A DNA stretch of 64,000 bases from NCBI GenBank assembly GCA_000307305.1, contig DF158889.1:16985-80984 (forward strand). The letters run 5' to 3'. Origin of the DNA: Enterobacteriaceae bacterium B14. Lineage in GTDB: Bacteria; Pseudomonadota; Gammaproteobacteria; Enterobacterales; Enterobacteriaceae. The notes below the pieces were generated by a model that saw nothing but the letters and a program-made list of their open reading frames with translations, was not told the origin of the DNA and searched no databases. Position numbers and translations under genes: made by a program. This document shows, piece by piece, positions 51,401 through 59,128 of this stretch. Position 1 is the first letter of the stretch, and each line of letters opens with the position of its first letter.

Positions 51401-52252
51401 CCCTATCAGGCTATTGATGACCTTAGAACCAATAAGAAGTTAGCAGTTCCTCCTAATTATCGAAATCAAGAGGATTTTGAAATAGCCCTAAATGCTGAAA
51501 TCTTCCGACTAAAAGAGGTTGCGTTAGCTAATGCCCAGAAAGGTGCTAAGCAACTGGGGGTTGAGCGCTTTAAGTTGTTTAAAGCAACCCTAGCAGAGGA
51601 TTTCAAAGCCACATTCCTGAGATTCCAAAAATTATTAACGGAATCCTACCGCAGCACAATTAGGGATGTTTATCATTTAAGAGTTGGTCGTATATATCAT
51701 GCAAATTGTATTGATGGGCCAATGGCGTTTGCGGACGCTGTCAGTGTTGGATTGTTAGATGCAAGTTCTGTTACACCTGAGTTATTGATCAATCCATCTA
51801 ACCGGGGGGAATTGGTTGATGAAATATCAAGTAAAATTGATAAATTAGAAAAAGAAGGGGCGCTGAGTGATTTCCGCAATCAATTGAGAGTTAAGGCCGG
51901 AGAAATCACACAAGAAGATATTGATAGAGCTAACGCAAAAAAAGAAGAAGAAAAGAAACAGGCTGAGGAAAGCAAGGCGTTTGGGGAGAGTGGCCAGCTT
52001 ATTATTAAGAAAAACACAACACACATCAAAGCCAAATGGGGTATTAATTTTGTTCCTGATGGGTGTTATGGGCTTCAAGATCCAAAAGCAAAAAGTGGTA
52101 GCCTTTTCCGTGCTAAAGATGATTTGAAAGAGATGTTTAACGCTAAGTTTTATAATGGGAAAAATTCCACAGACGAGTTCGCAGGGTGCTGGTGGTTGAT
52201 TTCAACAAAATATAGTATTGAAGAGATAATGACCGTAATTAACCGATATTAA
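45404..52252 (+). CDS. darB: DarB-like giant methyltransferase-helicase
   Basis: A 2,282-residue protein, close in size to P1 DarB. An N6-adenine methyltransferase domain lies at about residues 85-300: LEPAAGTGVF (SAM site) and GNVPFGD (catalytic NPPY-like motif). A SNF2/SF2 helicase domain spans about 840-1540: GFGTGLGKTTTALAL (Walker A), ADEGHNYRN (DEGH box), MLTATPIVNS (motif III) and NQRNGRGARVGS (motif VI). A coiled coil (about 1550-1750) and a long C-terminal part ending in a WWLIS-type domain follow. P1 DarB is packaged in the head and protects incoming DNA from some type I restriction enzymes. EGMRS near residue 501 resembles the EGMRR sites of other virion proteins. Confidence 0.9.
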   Translation: MFSRGERLNTELSNLNNAIKSINNCENIEALCRVIYAITLQYNPIEFGVRKESRISMERLRKEANAKAISLLSELPKGSKLTDEQRKILAAYTGDGGIGANEHEYYTPMPVAEGMWDLLREYGADTGNCLEPAAGTGVFHETKPAGVIMTATEISPISGRINQLLHPEDKVSITPFERLAASSPDGSFDSCVGNVPFGDSRGEFANLDPAYAKESNIGRYFILRLIDKVKAGGYICIVVPYGMTTGKNHKKLRKQVSRKAEFLGAHRLPSGTFEESGTSTAVDVWVLRKHPAELADRILEEKETLLEEANVLWNTFIEGRWYLEDGKRFVHGEVLQGFRGITIKNDQLSNGALKTKLKHKFDSRIIWSVLELSEPTSTPAMNGEQRLINDQWYIFESGVWVIDNTVTQENVSFAKFGVQTYEELKNQIVGVDGILSKNWDQINAIATTFPSLMSEQAQKALIFAKTQPEALRERVFRGSVLGYHIATYQDYIADSGSPEPYEGMRSDIARLVDAENKKYGSPSSGKISKVRGANSGAWLKFKVAAGENGELSALITGNLEKGETVRFNSADAEQVVRHLFSQVDLDPITLEAFREAYTGDASPDDNQLLSILSDIDGIAITPTGDLMPMDRATSGDIGLLNGQLLGAIAVTPDGPQKNNFLRQLAEIKRKRKWTDVDSIDFSLNSRWFDRSLILEFLRENGYSDLNYVEDVNISDGVLVSEQGYRGRNGVFAGYRYGTVVSRDKETGDMRPVYKRVSQQDPFLAQFENYLNGNKPRGVNAAQYQEQIKLLESNFNDWIRQHDEIGSLVQEYNDAFNAYIPFEQSDADLGLSGISGKRITFGYQNSEVRRLSEDGKGIMGFGTGLGKTTTALALEAFNFENGRTKRTGVVVPKAVYENWYYEACEFYSESAFKNILFVGIDEVYGNDGAIKQVPVLDEKGQPVINKHTGQPTVRNAITISDSATIKERMNSVPQSNYRMVVMTKEQYAKIPLREETIRDHAYDVLFAEAEAGRVNLDGTKHRDANKKSKILANASDTGSAKESDYPYFEDMGFDSVIADEGHNYRNSYSAGRESSRLAYLPIPSVAQSARDMAVKNAYLMSKNNGRGCVMLTATPIVNSPIDAFNMLSHIVPMSEWQRMGIYTPDDFVRVFGETATVTVQKLSGKLEVKEGLVGFKNLDGLRGIFHRWTSLKTSADVSNDVIIPNLIEENEEAPMSAEQSHIYEKLRRRAEILSNPERSNNKQDDEKEDSTFAIIRDMDRVCTDIDLYKRQMTFRFPAEYEDAIRKLVDDLPEQVNENDDDSDEEVTASVLTSVTVSDSICELVVPELFEKEVLSRLKKFGIPEEKTSHPITPKYSVLIEKLKIGYSEGGKQIIFTDEKSQHGKLKRIICSALGVKPTEIGILNATTVAEAGKQERKPKKVSPPKELKEDASEAQIEAYYTQLSLYEAYIASINEASLSGLESIAADYNEGRTPFIICNKKAEVGINLHKGTTDIHHLTLPWTPASINQRNGRGARVGSTQSHVRVHYYVGKGSFDTFRLETLKRKKDWFLEILTSDKARMSNADANDMVEMQLLLAANPEERERRIKQQMEEAKEQALFAAKKRAGIDLNNYLKAQHAAKGDLEEERSKLETLKRFFDGAQEVNDEIKANLDKALAEQENINEKIKIEGNPSSYRWEKRNVEREIRVYRDQLNAYNRQLVTAKTNVNKQERKIVRLSKAEDSIKRLRPVVKDAIDNNLLDVDPSVIDHGSSFYITGSKTFKIGDTFAFDAAIKINKSSSLSRIEDIDFDTGIAVMRNVYSSLAADPKGGYTAEVSVLELREKVSVSEDEVSLRQWMLDAPLNEIHNRLTKKEFVRYLKEGAMRIRADAILYVDGDSYHHKGGTSLGHGYVKWVNPDWLSSNADLVVYPDPTDDVLKTAIAKWVRSTNKNIFVESYLKCLFGDKYKLVINEYGDHASESTIAEFIANGIASISDSTSDLDYRIDGSSEKQVIQFVELGNEPYQAIDDLRTNKKLAVPPNYRNQEDFEIALNAEIFRLKEVALANAQKGAKQLGVERFKLFKATLAEDFKATFLRFQKLLTESYRSTIRDVYHLRVGRIYHANCIDGPMAFADAVSVGLLDASSVTPELLINPSNRGELVDEISSKIDKLEKEGALSDFRNQLRVKAGEITQEDIDRANAKKEEEKKQAEESKAFGESGQLIIKKNTTHIKAKWGINFVPDGCYGLQDPKAKSGSLFRAKDDLKEMFNAKFYNGKNSTDEFAGCWWLISTKYSIEEIMTVINRY

Positions 52253-52257
52253 GGGGG

Positions 52258-52277
52258 GGCGCCCCAGTCGGGGCGCA
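52258..52277 (+). terminator. Hairpin after darB-like gene
   Basis: GCGCCCC-AGTC-GGGGCGC, seven strong pairs without a T-run. It lies 7 nt before the next ATG and may limit read-through or translation. Confidence 0.5.
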
Positions 52278-52283
52278 AGCAAA

Positions 52284-52730
52284 ATGGCAACACTAATTGA
52301 TGTCGTTCAGCCGCAAGAAAGTTATTTGGAAAGTGTTCTACTTGAAGCGTTAGATGGTAGAAAAGAAGACGTTTATGTGTCTAATTATTTAAACAATCTC
52401 ATGTCATTAGTATCAGAAAATCCGAGGCGTTATCGTAGCTATGGGCCCTATTGGCCAACGATTAAAGCATTAGTTTTAGAGAGCGGCTATAACGGATTTG
52501 GTGAACATGTCGATAGTGACGTTGTAGAAATATATAAATCTAGTCGACCAGCGCTTACGCTGATAGCTGCGCATCTCTACAGTACAGATAGATTTAATAA
52601 CGGGCAGATCTATGCATCACAACATCAATTAATGGTTGCTGAGTATGCTGATGATACTGACAGTTATTTGTATGTTAGTTATGATCTTGAGATGGAAACG
52701 TTGATTTCAGTAGGGGCGAATCGTGGGTGA
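52284..52730 (+). CDS. Hypothetical protein downstream of darB
   Basis: A 148-residue acidic helical protein (LEALDGRKEDVYVSNYLNNL, PRRYRSYGPYWPTIKALVLE). It sits where P1 has ulx after darB. Its last bases overlap the start of the next gene (GGGTGATG). No family recognised. Confidence 0.55.
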   Translation: MATLIDVVQPQESYLESVLLEALDGRKEDVYVSNYLNNLMSLVSENPRRYRSYGPYWPTIKALVLESGYNGFGEHVDSDVVEIYKSSRPALTLIAAHLYSTDRFNNGQIYASQHQLMVAEYADDTDSYLYVSYDLEMETLISVGANRG

Positions 52731-52974
52731 TGTGACATATGCAACGATGGCAAAATTAAGTTCCTTGGCTTTAGAAAATAAATGCACTATTGAGTTCTAC
52801 GATAAGAAAAAATATTTTATTTTGAGAAAAATAGATGATCCAGATAACTGGTGTTGGATTGCAAGCACTCATGATGGAACTAAGATAAAACAAGTTAGAA
52901 CCATTTCGCTGTCTGAGTGGGAGCGGGTAATATCTGATTACTCAAAAATGTTAAATAACAAAGAGATGAAATAA
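52723..52974 (+). CDS. Small hypothetical protein
   Basis: 83 residues from GTG 52723, overlapping the preceding stop. A beta-rich centre (TIEFYDKKKYFILRK) and a short C-terminal helix. It seems coupled to its neighbour; function unknown. A short hairpin CCTAC-CGTCA-GTAGG follows. Confidence 0.5.
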   Translation: MGDVTYATMAKLSSLALENKCTIEFYDKKKYFILRKIDDPDNWCWIASTHDGTKIKQVRTISLSEWERVISDYSKMLNNKEMK

Positions 52975-53020
52975 ATAATCCTACCGTCAGTAGGATTTCA
53001 TTGAACGTCACAAAAAATAA

Positions 53021-53035
53021 GTTTAGTATTGCATG
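53021..53035 (+). promoter_or_regulatory. Dispersed motif GTTTAGTATTGCATG, copy 3
   Basis: Just after the 52723 gene and before a terminator and a new set of small genes. Confidence 0.45.
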
Positions 53036-53058
53036 ACTCCCAGTTGTTGGGCGCAAAA

Positions 53059-53078
53059 AAACCCGCGAGAGCGGGTTT
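53059..53078. terminator. Bidirectional terminator
   Basis: AAACCCGC-GAGA-GCGGGTTT, A-run before and TTTAATT after. Confidence 0.75.
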
Positions 53079-53143
53079 AATTGAAACTGTTACAAGGGGT
53101 ACGTTTGGCGACAAGCCCATGTAACACGCAATGGAATACTAAC

Positions 53144-53314
53144 ATGGCAACTTATTCACGTCGAGATTTCGTAGCAAAAGCTACGCCAGTAAAAAGCATC
53201 ACTCCTTTTTCTAAAATTGCTGCCCAAGTCGGCATCACTATATCTGTTGTTTTCACCATTATCTTTACCTTAACCACGCTCTATGAGCATGCGGCGGGCA
53301 TTGCTATTCATTAA
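53144..53314 (+). CDS. Small membrane protein
   Basis: 56 residues from ATG 53144: a basic N-terminus (SRRDFVAKATPVKS) and one transmembrane span (ITISVVFTIIFTLTTLY). Likely an inner-membrane peptide of phage origin. The upstream in-frame codons from 53081 run through the terminator and are unlikely to be translated. Confidence 0.5.
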   Translation: MATYSRRDFVAKATPVKSITPFSKIAAQVGITISVVFTIIFTLTTLYEHAAGIAIH

Positions 53315-53533
53315 TGGTGTTTTTGCTCTTTAACAATCTGGTTCGGGCTATCATAACCATAATTCAGGGTGCCGCTGAATGACACTGTTAACCCGTTAGA
53401 ATCGGAATACAGTGTTAGGAATGTGACCAATAAAATAGCCACATGTAAAAGTGTGGCAAACATAAAAGACTATTTAACATGGTTTTTTATGTTTGTTTGT
53501 ATATTTTCAATGAAAAATCAGAGGAGGATGCCA

Positions 53534-53698
53534 ATGCAATTAATTCAATTTACCCATGCAGGTATTCGCGGCAAAATCGAGATAACGAAGGCGCAAAGGC
53601 TCGTTAAATGGGCTGGTTACGTTTACCATTTTTCGACTCTAAAGTCAGGCTTACGTCGAACAGTATTAGACGCCATGGCTAAAAACGGGTGTTTATAA
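53534..53698 (+). CDS. Small basic protein
   Basis: 54 residues from ATG 53534, which has a strong AGAGGAGG site; an upstream start at 53369 is not supported. Basic, with GIRGKIEITKAQRLVKWAG. No family recognised. About 170 bp after it contain only the tail of a possible ORF. Confidence 0.5.
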   Translation: MQLIQFTHAGIRGKIEITKAQRLVKWAGYVYHFSTLKSGLRRTVLDAMAKNGCL

Positions 53699-53870
53699 TT
53701 TCCGTCTTGTTATTTTAAATGTTTAGTTAGTTTTGTATTTTAGTGAGTATCGCGCGTCGGTACGTCAGGTGCGCTACTAGGGGCTGTCAGGGATCAACAA
53801 ATAGCAAAACTCCGTCAGATACTCGGCGCTGGTGAATGGGTAGATGATGAGCCGGAAATAGGAGAATGAG

Positions 53871-54497
53871 ATGAAACGATTGCTAGAGGGTAATTGGACC
53901 ATTCACACAGATACACGAGCGTTATTTGATGATGTCATTACGGTATGTGGAGAATTGGGGCTGGCGTTGCCCATGACATACATAAACCAGAATGCTCATC
54001 CCTATGTAACCTGTGATGATGTTGGGCTGCTGTCATTTAAGGATGACTGGGACGACTGCCCCTACCACAGTGAGGAGGTCACGGATGCGTTCCTCTACTG
54101 GCTGAAACTAGCACCACGCAATCCGCAGGAGGAGAATATCGTCATGGCAGCGCTAGCCAAAATGCGGGGGAAAACGGTAGAGGCTCAACAGAGCGATGGG
54201 AGTTGGTGCGAAGAAATACCTCACCTGCTCGATATAAACAGCAATCACCGCCTAAAAGAGACTACACCGCTGCCTATCTCTAGAGCCCAGTGGGACTGGA
54301 TAGACAAGCGGTTTATTTATGCAGCAATGGATGCACGCGAGACCATTTATTTTTACACGACGCTGCCCCACCGCCACCCCTCATCATCTACCTGGGTCAA
54401 TGAGGGTAAAGGGGAGGTGGAAATCCTAACAACCCTCACCCCTATAGATACCACAGGCATTGACTGGGAGTTATCACTCACACAAAGGCCGGAATGA
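53871..54497 (+). CDS. Hypothetical protein
   Basis: A 208-residue acidic protein rich in Trp/Pro/Thr (FKDDWDDCPYHSEEVTDAF). The preceding DNA has AGGAGAATGAG, giving a good ribosome site. It starts a run of accessory genes read in the same direction. Function unknown. Confidence 0.6.
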   Translation: MKRLLEGNWTIHTDTRALFDDVITVCGELGLALPMTYINQNAHPYVTCDDVGLLSFKDDWDDCPYHSEEVTDAFLYWLKLAPRNPQEENIVMAALAKMRGKTVEAQQSDGSWCEEIPHLLDINSNHRLKETTPLPISRAQWDWIDKRFIYAAMDARETIYFYTTLPHRHPSSSTWVNEGKGEVEILTTLTPIDTTGIDWELSLTQRPE

Positions 54498-54539
54498 TGG
54501 AGGCTTGCTATAAACGAACCAGAGAATGGAGAGCAATTC

Positions 54540-55055
54540 ATGACTAACCCACACATCTTAGATGTCTGCTGCGGCTCTCGAATGTTTTACCCAGACAAAA
54601 ACGATAGCCGTGTAGTGTTTAGCGATATACGTAAGGAAGAGCACATATTATGCGATGGTAGACAGTTAATAATTAACCCAGATGTAATAGCCGATTTCAG
54701 AAACCTACCATTTCCAGATAACTCATTTTATACCGTTGTTTTCGACCCTCCCCATTTAATCCGTATTGGTAAAACATCATGGATGTTCAAAAAATATGGA
54801 GCATTAAACAAAGAGACGTGGCAAGAGGATTTATCAAAGGGCCTCTCTGAGGCATTTAGGGTATTAAAACCTTATTCCCCTCTTATTTTTAAATGGAATG
54901 AAACTCAGATTCCAGCACGTCAAATTCTCGCACTAACAGAACATAAGCCATTTATTGTTCAGCGTGTAGGTAAAAACGATAAAACACACTGGATGGTATT
55001 TTCTAAAAATAACGGTGGAATTAATGAGCAAACAAAACGTTCTAATTCTATTTAG
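54540..55055 (+). CDS. SAM-dependent methyltransferase
   Basis: A 171-residue class I methyltransferase. The SAM motif is HILDVCCGSRMFY at the N-terminus; VVFSDIRKEEH carries the acidic residue that would bind SAM; VVFDPPHLIRIG is the NPPY-like catalytic motif, which suggests an adenine-N6 or other DNA/RNA target. It overlaps the next gene by 32 nt. Short single-domain versions are common in phages. The substrate is unknown. Confidence 0.75.
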   Translation: MTNPHILDVCCGSRMFYPDKNDSRVVFSDIRKEEHILCDGRQLIINPDVIADFRNLPFPDNSFYTVVFDPPHLIRIGKTSWMFKKYGALNKETWQEDLSKGLSEAFRVLKPYSPLIFKWNETQIPARQILALTEHKPFIVQRVGKNDKTHWMVFSKNNGGINEQTKRSNSI

Positions 55056-55903
55056 CGGCGGTCAGACATCGGCATACATGACGAAACGCCTATTAGATGA
55101 ATGCAATGATGAATACAACATGATTGTATGTTTTGCTAATACAGGTCAGGAAAATAACGAGACACTAGATTTCGTTCATGATTGTGATGTTAATTTTGGG
55201 TTTAAAACTGTTTGGCTAGAGGCAGAGGTAAACCAGGAGAAAGGGAAGCCGACGCTGCATAGAATCGTTGATTACGATACCGCTAGTCGTCACGGAGAGT
55301 CATTTGAAGAGGTTGTTAAAAAATACGGAATACCTAACCACTCCTATCTGCATTGCACTCGCGAACTAAAAGAAGCCCCGATTCATAGTTACATTCGCTC
55401 CATTGGATGGAACAAAGGCGATTATTTAACAGCAATAGGTATAAGAACCGATGAGCCGAGGAGAATAAATAGAAAAGTTTCAGTTCAGCACAAACAAATA
55501 AAAATCTATCCTCTCGTCGATATATTCCCATCAGATAAAATTGATGTATTGGATTTTTGGGAACAACAGACATTCCGTTTAAACCTCAAGGATTATCAAG
55601 GTAACTGTAAAGTCTGTTTTAAAAAGTCAGACAAAAAGCTAATGCAAATTTATCGAGATAACTGGAAAGATTTTAATATATTTTCATATTTAGAAAACCA
55701 GTACGGAAATATAGGGGGGGAATAGCATAAGAGGCGTTAGGGTTAATGAACCAAGAAAATTCTATCGAGGCTATCGTGGTGTTAAAGAACTAGTGTCAGG
55801 ATTCAATTTAAACTCGCCTGAATATATTCCTGACATGGAGGAAAACGAGGGATGTTCAAGTTCGTGCGAGGCATTTATGGATGAGGAAATAACTGATGAG
55901 TAA
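55024..55903 (+). pseudogene. Phage PAPS-reductase-like gene interrupted at a G7 tract
   Basis: ATG 55024 starts a protein with PP-loop LFSGGQTSAYM and CFANTGQENNETLDF, as in phage PAPS-reductase/sulfotransferase-like proteins. In the given frame it stops at 55725, just after seven Gs (55714-55720). Reading with six Gs continues NSIRGVRVNEPRKFYRGYRG to CSSSCEAFMDEE and stops at 55903, overlapping the next ATG (55896) in the manner of the other gene pairs. So the complete gene is about 292 codons and is broken by one extra G, or read by +1 slippage. It is the second member of this superfamily in the window. Confidence 0.7.
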
Positions 55904-56102
55904 TAAAACTGCATGCTGGAATATCACTCTGAATACAACATGTCCTAAGTGCAATCATTATTTTGACATGATAGAGGCTGATGATGATTTTTGGGATTAT
56001 GCATTATTCGGCCTCTGTGAGTGCGACACTCCAGCAACAACAAATTATGAATGCACATGCCCTGAATGTGAGCATGAGTTTATTGTGGATTTCACGTATT
56101 AG
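55896..56102 (+). CDS. Small zinc-ribbon protein
   Basis: A 68-residue protein with two CxxC pairs (TTCPKCNHYF and TCPECEHEF) and extra Cys/His between, a probable zinc ribbon. Overlaps the end of the intact frame of the preceding gene. Possibly binds nucleic acid; unknown. Confidence 0.65.
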   Translation: MSNKTACWNITLNTTCPKCNHYFDMIEADDDFWDYALFGLCECDTPATTNYECTCPECEHEFIVDFTY

Positions 56103-56111
56103 GAGATGTTA

Positions 56112-56945
56112 GTGAAAAAATATTTTAGCTACGACCCAGAGGGTATCGGTTTTTATTTTCATGAAACAGCAGAGCAGGCACGGAGTTTTGCTAATGCGGT
56201 AATTTCATTTTACTGCGCCGGTGATTGTGATGAGACAGTAGGTCGGGTTTGCTGGGGAGTAATTATAGAATCAGTTCAGCTCAGCAATGCTGATCACGTA
56301 GATGTGCCAGATTCTGATCCTGATTACTCATGCAATTATAAATTGATGCCAGTGGATAATGGAGTCATTGGCCCAAAATTTAGTATCAACGCAGGATTGA
56401 GTACCACTCCAGAGCATCTAGCCAACCTCTGTATTGATCCTGAACATCTCAAAAAATTAACTCTATTCTGGCCTGAAAATAACCTCATTCATCAAATGGC
56501 GCTAGCTCAGTTGAGTTCGTTGGAGCGAATTACTGATTTAAGCGCCAAACTATCTCGCTACTCAATGTCAGCAGGTGAGGCTGACCAACGAAGATGTGAA
56601 TCCCGCGCAGTCAGAGAGGCTCTTGGTTTCGGTAGGGATGCTGATAATGTTGCGCCCATAGACCTGCGAGAACGAATAGATGAAATGAAATCGATCGCAT
56701 CGAACAGTAGTTCTACTGTGTATGAATTACCGCATTTAGATGATGAGTTAATCGTTATTCTAGGTAGGCCTAATTTTATGTGTTCCAGCCTAGCAGAGTA
56801 CCTCCGCCTCCGTGGACAGGAAATAAAGCGCAAAGCTGAGCACGAACAGGCTGCTGTCCTTTACGCCCTACTGAATCTATATCTCAAATATGGTTCTGAG
56901 TGGCGATTTCACTGCAAAGAAATTTTCGGACCGACAAATGAATAA
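56112..56945 (+). CDS. Hypothetical phage accessory protein
   Basis: 277 residues. I prefer GTG 56112 because GGAG lies 6 nt before it; the ATG at 56106 sits directly on that site. It starts KKYFSYDPEGIGFYFHETAEQA, a segment common in small phage accessory proteins; the rest is acidic and helical (TDLSAKLSRYSMSAGEADQ). A small GC hairpin follows its stop. Function unknown. Confidence 0.6.
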   Translation: MKKYFSYDPEGIGFYFHETAEQARSFANAVISFYCAGDCDETVGRVCWGVIIESVQLSNADHVDVPDSDPDYSCNYKLMPVDNGVIGPKFSINAGLSTTPEHLANLCIDPEHLKKLTLFWPENNLIHQMALAQLSSLERITDLSAKLSRYSMSAGEADQRRCESRAVREALGFGRDADNVAPIDLRERIDEMKSIASNSSSTVYELPHLDDELIVILGRPNFMCSSLAEYLRLRGQEIKRKAEHEQAAVLYALLNLYLKYGSEWRFHCKEIFGPTNE

Positions 56946-57001
56946 CAGCCCTGCTAGTGCGGGGCTTTTTATTACTGGTTAGTGAATCACGCGAGATAGT
57001 T

Positions 57002-57247
57002 ATGAGAAAAACCAAAATAGAAAAATGCAGAGAGAATGTAAACGCCGCATTTAAGTATAAATTAAACACTGCATTTAAAAATAAATTCAATAGAGAGATT
57101 GATACATCATTTAATTTTCTATCAATGATGATGGTTTCATATCCCGTTGACGGCGGGAAGTTTACGCAGGTGCAGTTTGATTTTGTATCGGCATACTCTA
57201 ACGGGTATGAACAGGCAATGGAATTAATTAGAGAGGGAGAGCAATGA
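57002..57247 (+). CDS. Small hypothetical protein
   Basis: 81 residues from ATG 57002; GAGATAG before it is a weak site. The N-terminus holds an internal repeat (NAAFKYKLN / NTAFKNKFN). Overlaps the next start by ATGA. Confidence 0.5.
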   Translation: MRKTKIEKCRENVNAAFKYKLNTAFKNKFNREIDTSFNFLSMMMVSYPVDGGKFTQVQFDFVSAYSNGYEQAMELIREGEQ

Positions 57248-57687
57248 CTATAAGCGTTGGAAAACCGATAAAACTATCGTCAGATGTTCGAGAATTTCTA
57301 CAGGATGCAATAAATGATGCCACTCACTGTGAGGGGGCAGAAATGCATTATGAGTTTGTAGCACAGTTAAATATGTTACTGAGTCCTATCTACATATCTC
57401 CGGGAAGCGATAAACCGGTGGCCTATATAGACCCACAGGCGCTTATAGATTTCGCTAATAACCGCGACACTAAAGAGTGGGTGTGGGCAACTCATGACGC
57501 GGGGCTTGTTCCACTCTACGCCGCCCCTGCGCAGCCTAATCAGGCCGTGAACCTACGAAAACATACTGTTGATGAGGTCATGCACATGAGCGGATTTTGC
57601 AGGCAATATGCTGAGGGATGGTGCGCTGGAAATGATAACGCCATTAATGAGGTTCGCGTTGCTGGCCTTGCCATTAAAGGGGATTAA
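57244..57687 (+). CDS. Hypothetical phage accessory protein
   Basis: A 147-residue protein with VAYIDPQALIDFANNRD and LVPLYAAPAQP, a module seen in many small lambdoid accessory ORFs (the pattern of Ead/Ea22-type relatives). Coupled to the gene before by ATGA. Function unknown. Confidence 0.6.
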   Translation: MTISVGKPIKLSSDVREFLQDAINDATHCEGAEMHYEFVAQLNMLLSPIYISPGSDKPVAYIDPQALIDFANNRDTKEWVWATHDAGLVPLYAAPAQPNQAVNLRKHTVDEVMHMSGFCRQYAEGWCAGNDNAINEVRVAGLAIKGD

Positions 57688-57690
57688 ATA

Positions 57691-58167
57691 ATGAATAAAG
57701 AGTTTGAAACATTGATTACCGACATGAAAGCGGCGGTATACGAAGAAATGATGTGCCGCGAATGCAGTGACACGTCTGACAACTGGCACACGTCTATATC
57801 GCCTGAAAACGTCAATGCACTGATATCAGAACTAGAGCGTCTGCAAGGAGCCACCTCTCCAGAAATGGCTTTGTCTGCTATTGACGTACTAGCAGAGCGA
57901 CAGCGCCAGATATCAGTTGAGGGATGGACGCCATCGCATGATGATCAATACATGCATTCTGAGATGGCTGTTGCCGCCACATGTTACATCATGGCAGGCG
58001 ATGATCCGTATGCTGATATTCCTGAATTATGGCCCTGGCCTACTGAGTGGTGGAGGCCTACAAATATTCGCCGTGATCTCGTGAAAGCTGGCGCTCTAAT
58101 ACTGGCTGAAATTGAACGTCTAGACCGTGCATCTTGCAGACAAACCGATAAGGAACAGTGGAAATAA
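57691..58167 (+). CDS. Phage accessory protein, Ea22-relative type
   Basis: A 158-residue protein. The C-terminal block AERQRQISVEGWTPSHDD, then WPTEWWRPTNIRRDLVKAGA and LAEIERLDR, is widespread in enterobacterial phages (Ead/Ea22-associated domain). Biochemical role unknown. The stop overlaps the next ATG (TAATG). Confidence 0.7.
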   Translation: MNKEFETLITDMKAAVYEEMMCRECSDTSDNWHTSISPENVNALISELERLQGATSPEMALSAIDVLAERQRQISVEGWTPSHDDQYMHSEMAVAATCYIMAGDDPYADIPELWPWPTEWWRPTNIRRDLVKAGALILAEIERLDRASCRQTDKEQWK

Positions 58168-58424
58168 TGAGTAATGAGGTCTTATACCTAATTTATTACT
58201 GTATAGGGGCTGTCATAACATTTTATTTATTCCCCCTACTTGAGTCTCGAATAATAAGGCCAGTAGACAAGAACAATATCACCCGCCCGCTATGGGCTTT
58301 TTTTTCGTCTATAGCATGGCCTATAACTTTGCTGGTGGTTGTTCTGGCAATAATGATAACGCTTATTGGTGCGGTAATTATTGCCACGTGGGAAAAAATG
58401 ATCGTATTAGCCGGGGGTAAGTAA
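58167..58424 (+). CDS. Small membrane protein
   Basis: 85 residues with two hydrophobic segments (about 5-24 and 44-73) separated by a charged loop (RIIRPVDKNNITR). ATG overlaps the previous stop. Possible superinfection-exclusion or holin-like protein; not recognised. Confidence 0.5.
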   Translation: MSNEVLYLIYYCIGAVITFYLFPLLESRIIRPVDKNNITRPLWAFFSSIAWPITLLVVVLAIMITLIGAVIIATWEKMIVLAGGK

Positions 58425-58431
58425 AATTAAC

Positions 58432-58626
58432 GTGATTAATGAAGTTAATGACGGACAGAGAGATCGATTTGAAGCTTGGCTAAAAATAAGGTTTCTTGAC
58501 GGGCGTGGCAACTTTGATCCTTGGAGTGGAAGGTATATTTATACGCACTCCCATATTCAAGCAATGTGGGAGGGGAGGCAGGCATGTTTAGAAGGTTTAG
58601 ATATGGAGGTTAGCAGGGATGCATGA
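58432..58626 (+). CDS. Small hypothetical protein
   Basis: 64 residues from GTG 58432. It contains WSGRYIYTHSHIQAMWEGRQ, a motif found in small phage ORFs of this accessory class. The DNA to 58748 holds a short open stretch that lacks a start codon. Confidence 0.5.
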   Translation: MINEVNDGQRDRFEAWLKIRFLDGRGNFDPWSGRYIYTHSHIQAMWEGRQACLEGLDMEVSRDA

Positions 58627-58748
58627 GGGTAATAATGTGATTGATTCAAGATTAAAGGGGAAATTATGAGTTAGCCAGAGGTAGTTATAATTCTTTCATT
58701 CTTGGTTTTTCTTTATTTGATAACAAAAGATTAGTTAATGGAGCAATT

Positions 58749-59117
58749 ATGCCAGAAGTAACGGCACATACAGTAAAAATGGCTAAGGCAAGAGACAGCG
58801 ATCTAGATATGGCGTGGGCAGTTTTCCGCGCAGCTCAGCGTAATGAATATAGTTGGTGGGAACCTCGACATTGTGATTTAGAGGACATGCCAAGAGTCGC
58901 AAAGCTATTTTTCCTTCGATGCTGGAAATTGTGTATCGATGAGGGAGCCTTCAACAGAATACACGGTGGTTACGAAACACTTCTTCAACTTTGCGATTCT
59001 GAGAAAAATGTTTTGGAACTTCATCCACAACTAATGAAGGCTCAAGAAGATGCTGAATTACTGCCAATTTATGAAGAAGCCTATAGAGAGGCATTATTAG
59101 TAATTAATACTAAATAG
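58749..59117 (+). CDS. Hypothetical protein
   Basis: A 122-residue helical, Trp-rich protein (AQRNEYSWWEPRHCDLEDM). The frame is open about 95 bases upstream of ATG 58749 without a start codon, so the original N-terminus may have been lost. GGAG lies before the ATG. Confidence 0.55.
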   Translation: MPEVTAHTVKMAKARDSDLDMAWAVFRAAQRNEYSWWEPRHCDLEDMPRVAKLFFLRCWKLCIDEGAFNRIHGGYETLLQLCDSEKNVLELHPQLMKAQEDAELLPIYEEAYREALLVINTK

Positions 59118-59128
59118 AGAGTAATGCT

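Noticed and set aside
53700..53870. Open stretch ending RDQQIAKLRQILGAGEWVDD before the 53871 gene
   Set aside because: About 40 codons with no usable start codon after a stop. It may be the remnant of a gene's 3' end, but it cannot be supported as a CDS.
58650..58748. In-frame open extension upstream of the 58749 gene
   Set aside because: It reads protein-like (GSYNSFILGFSLFDNK) but has no start codon; ATG 58665 is followed by a stop after one codon. I kept ATG 58749.
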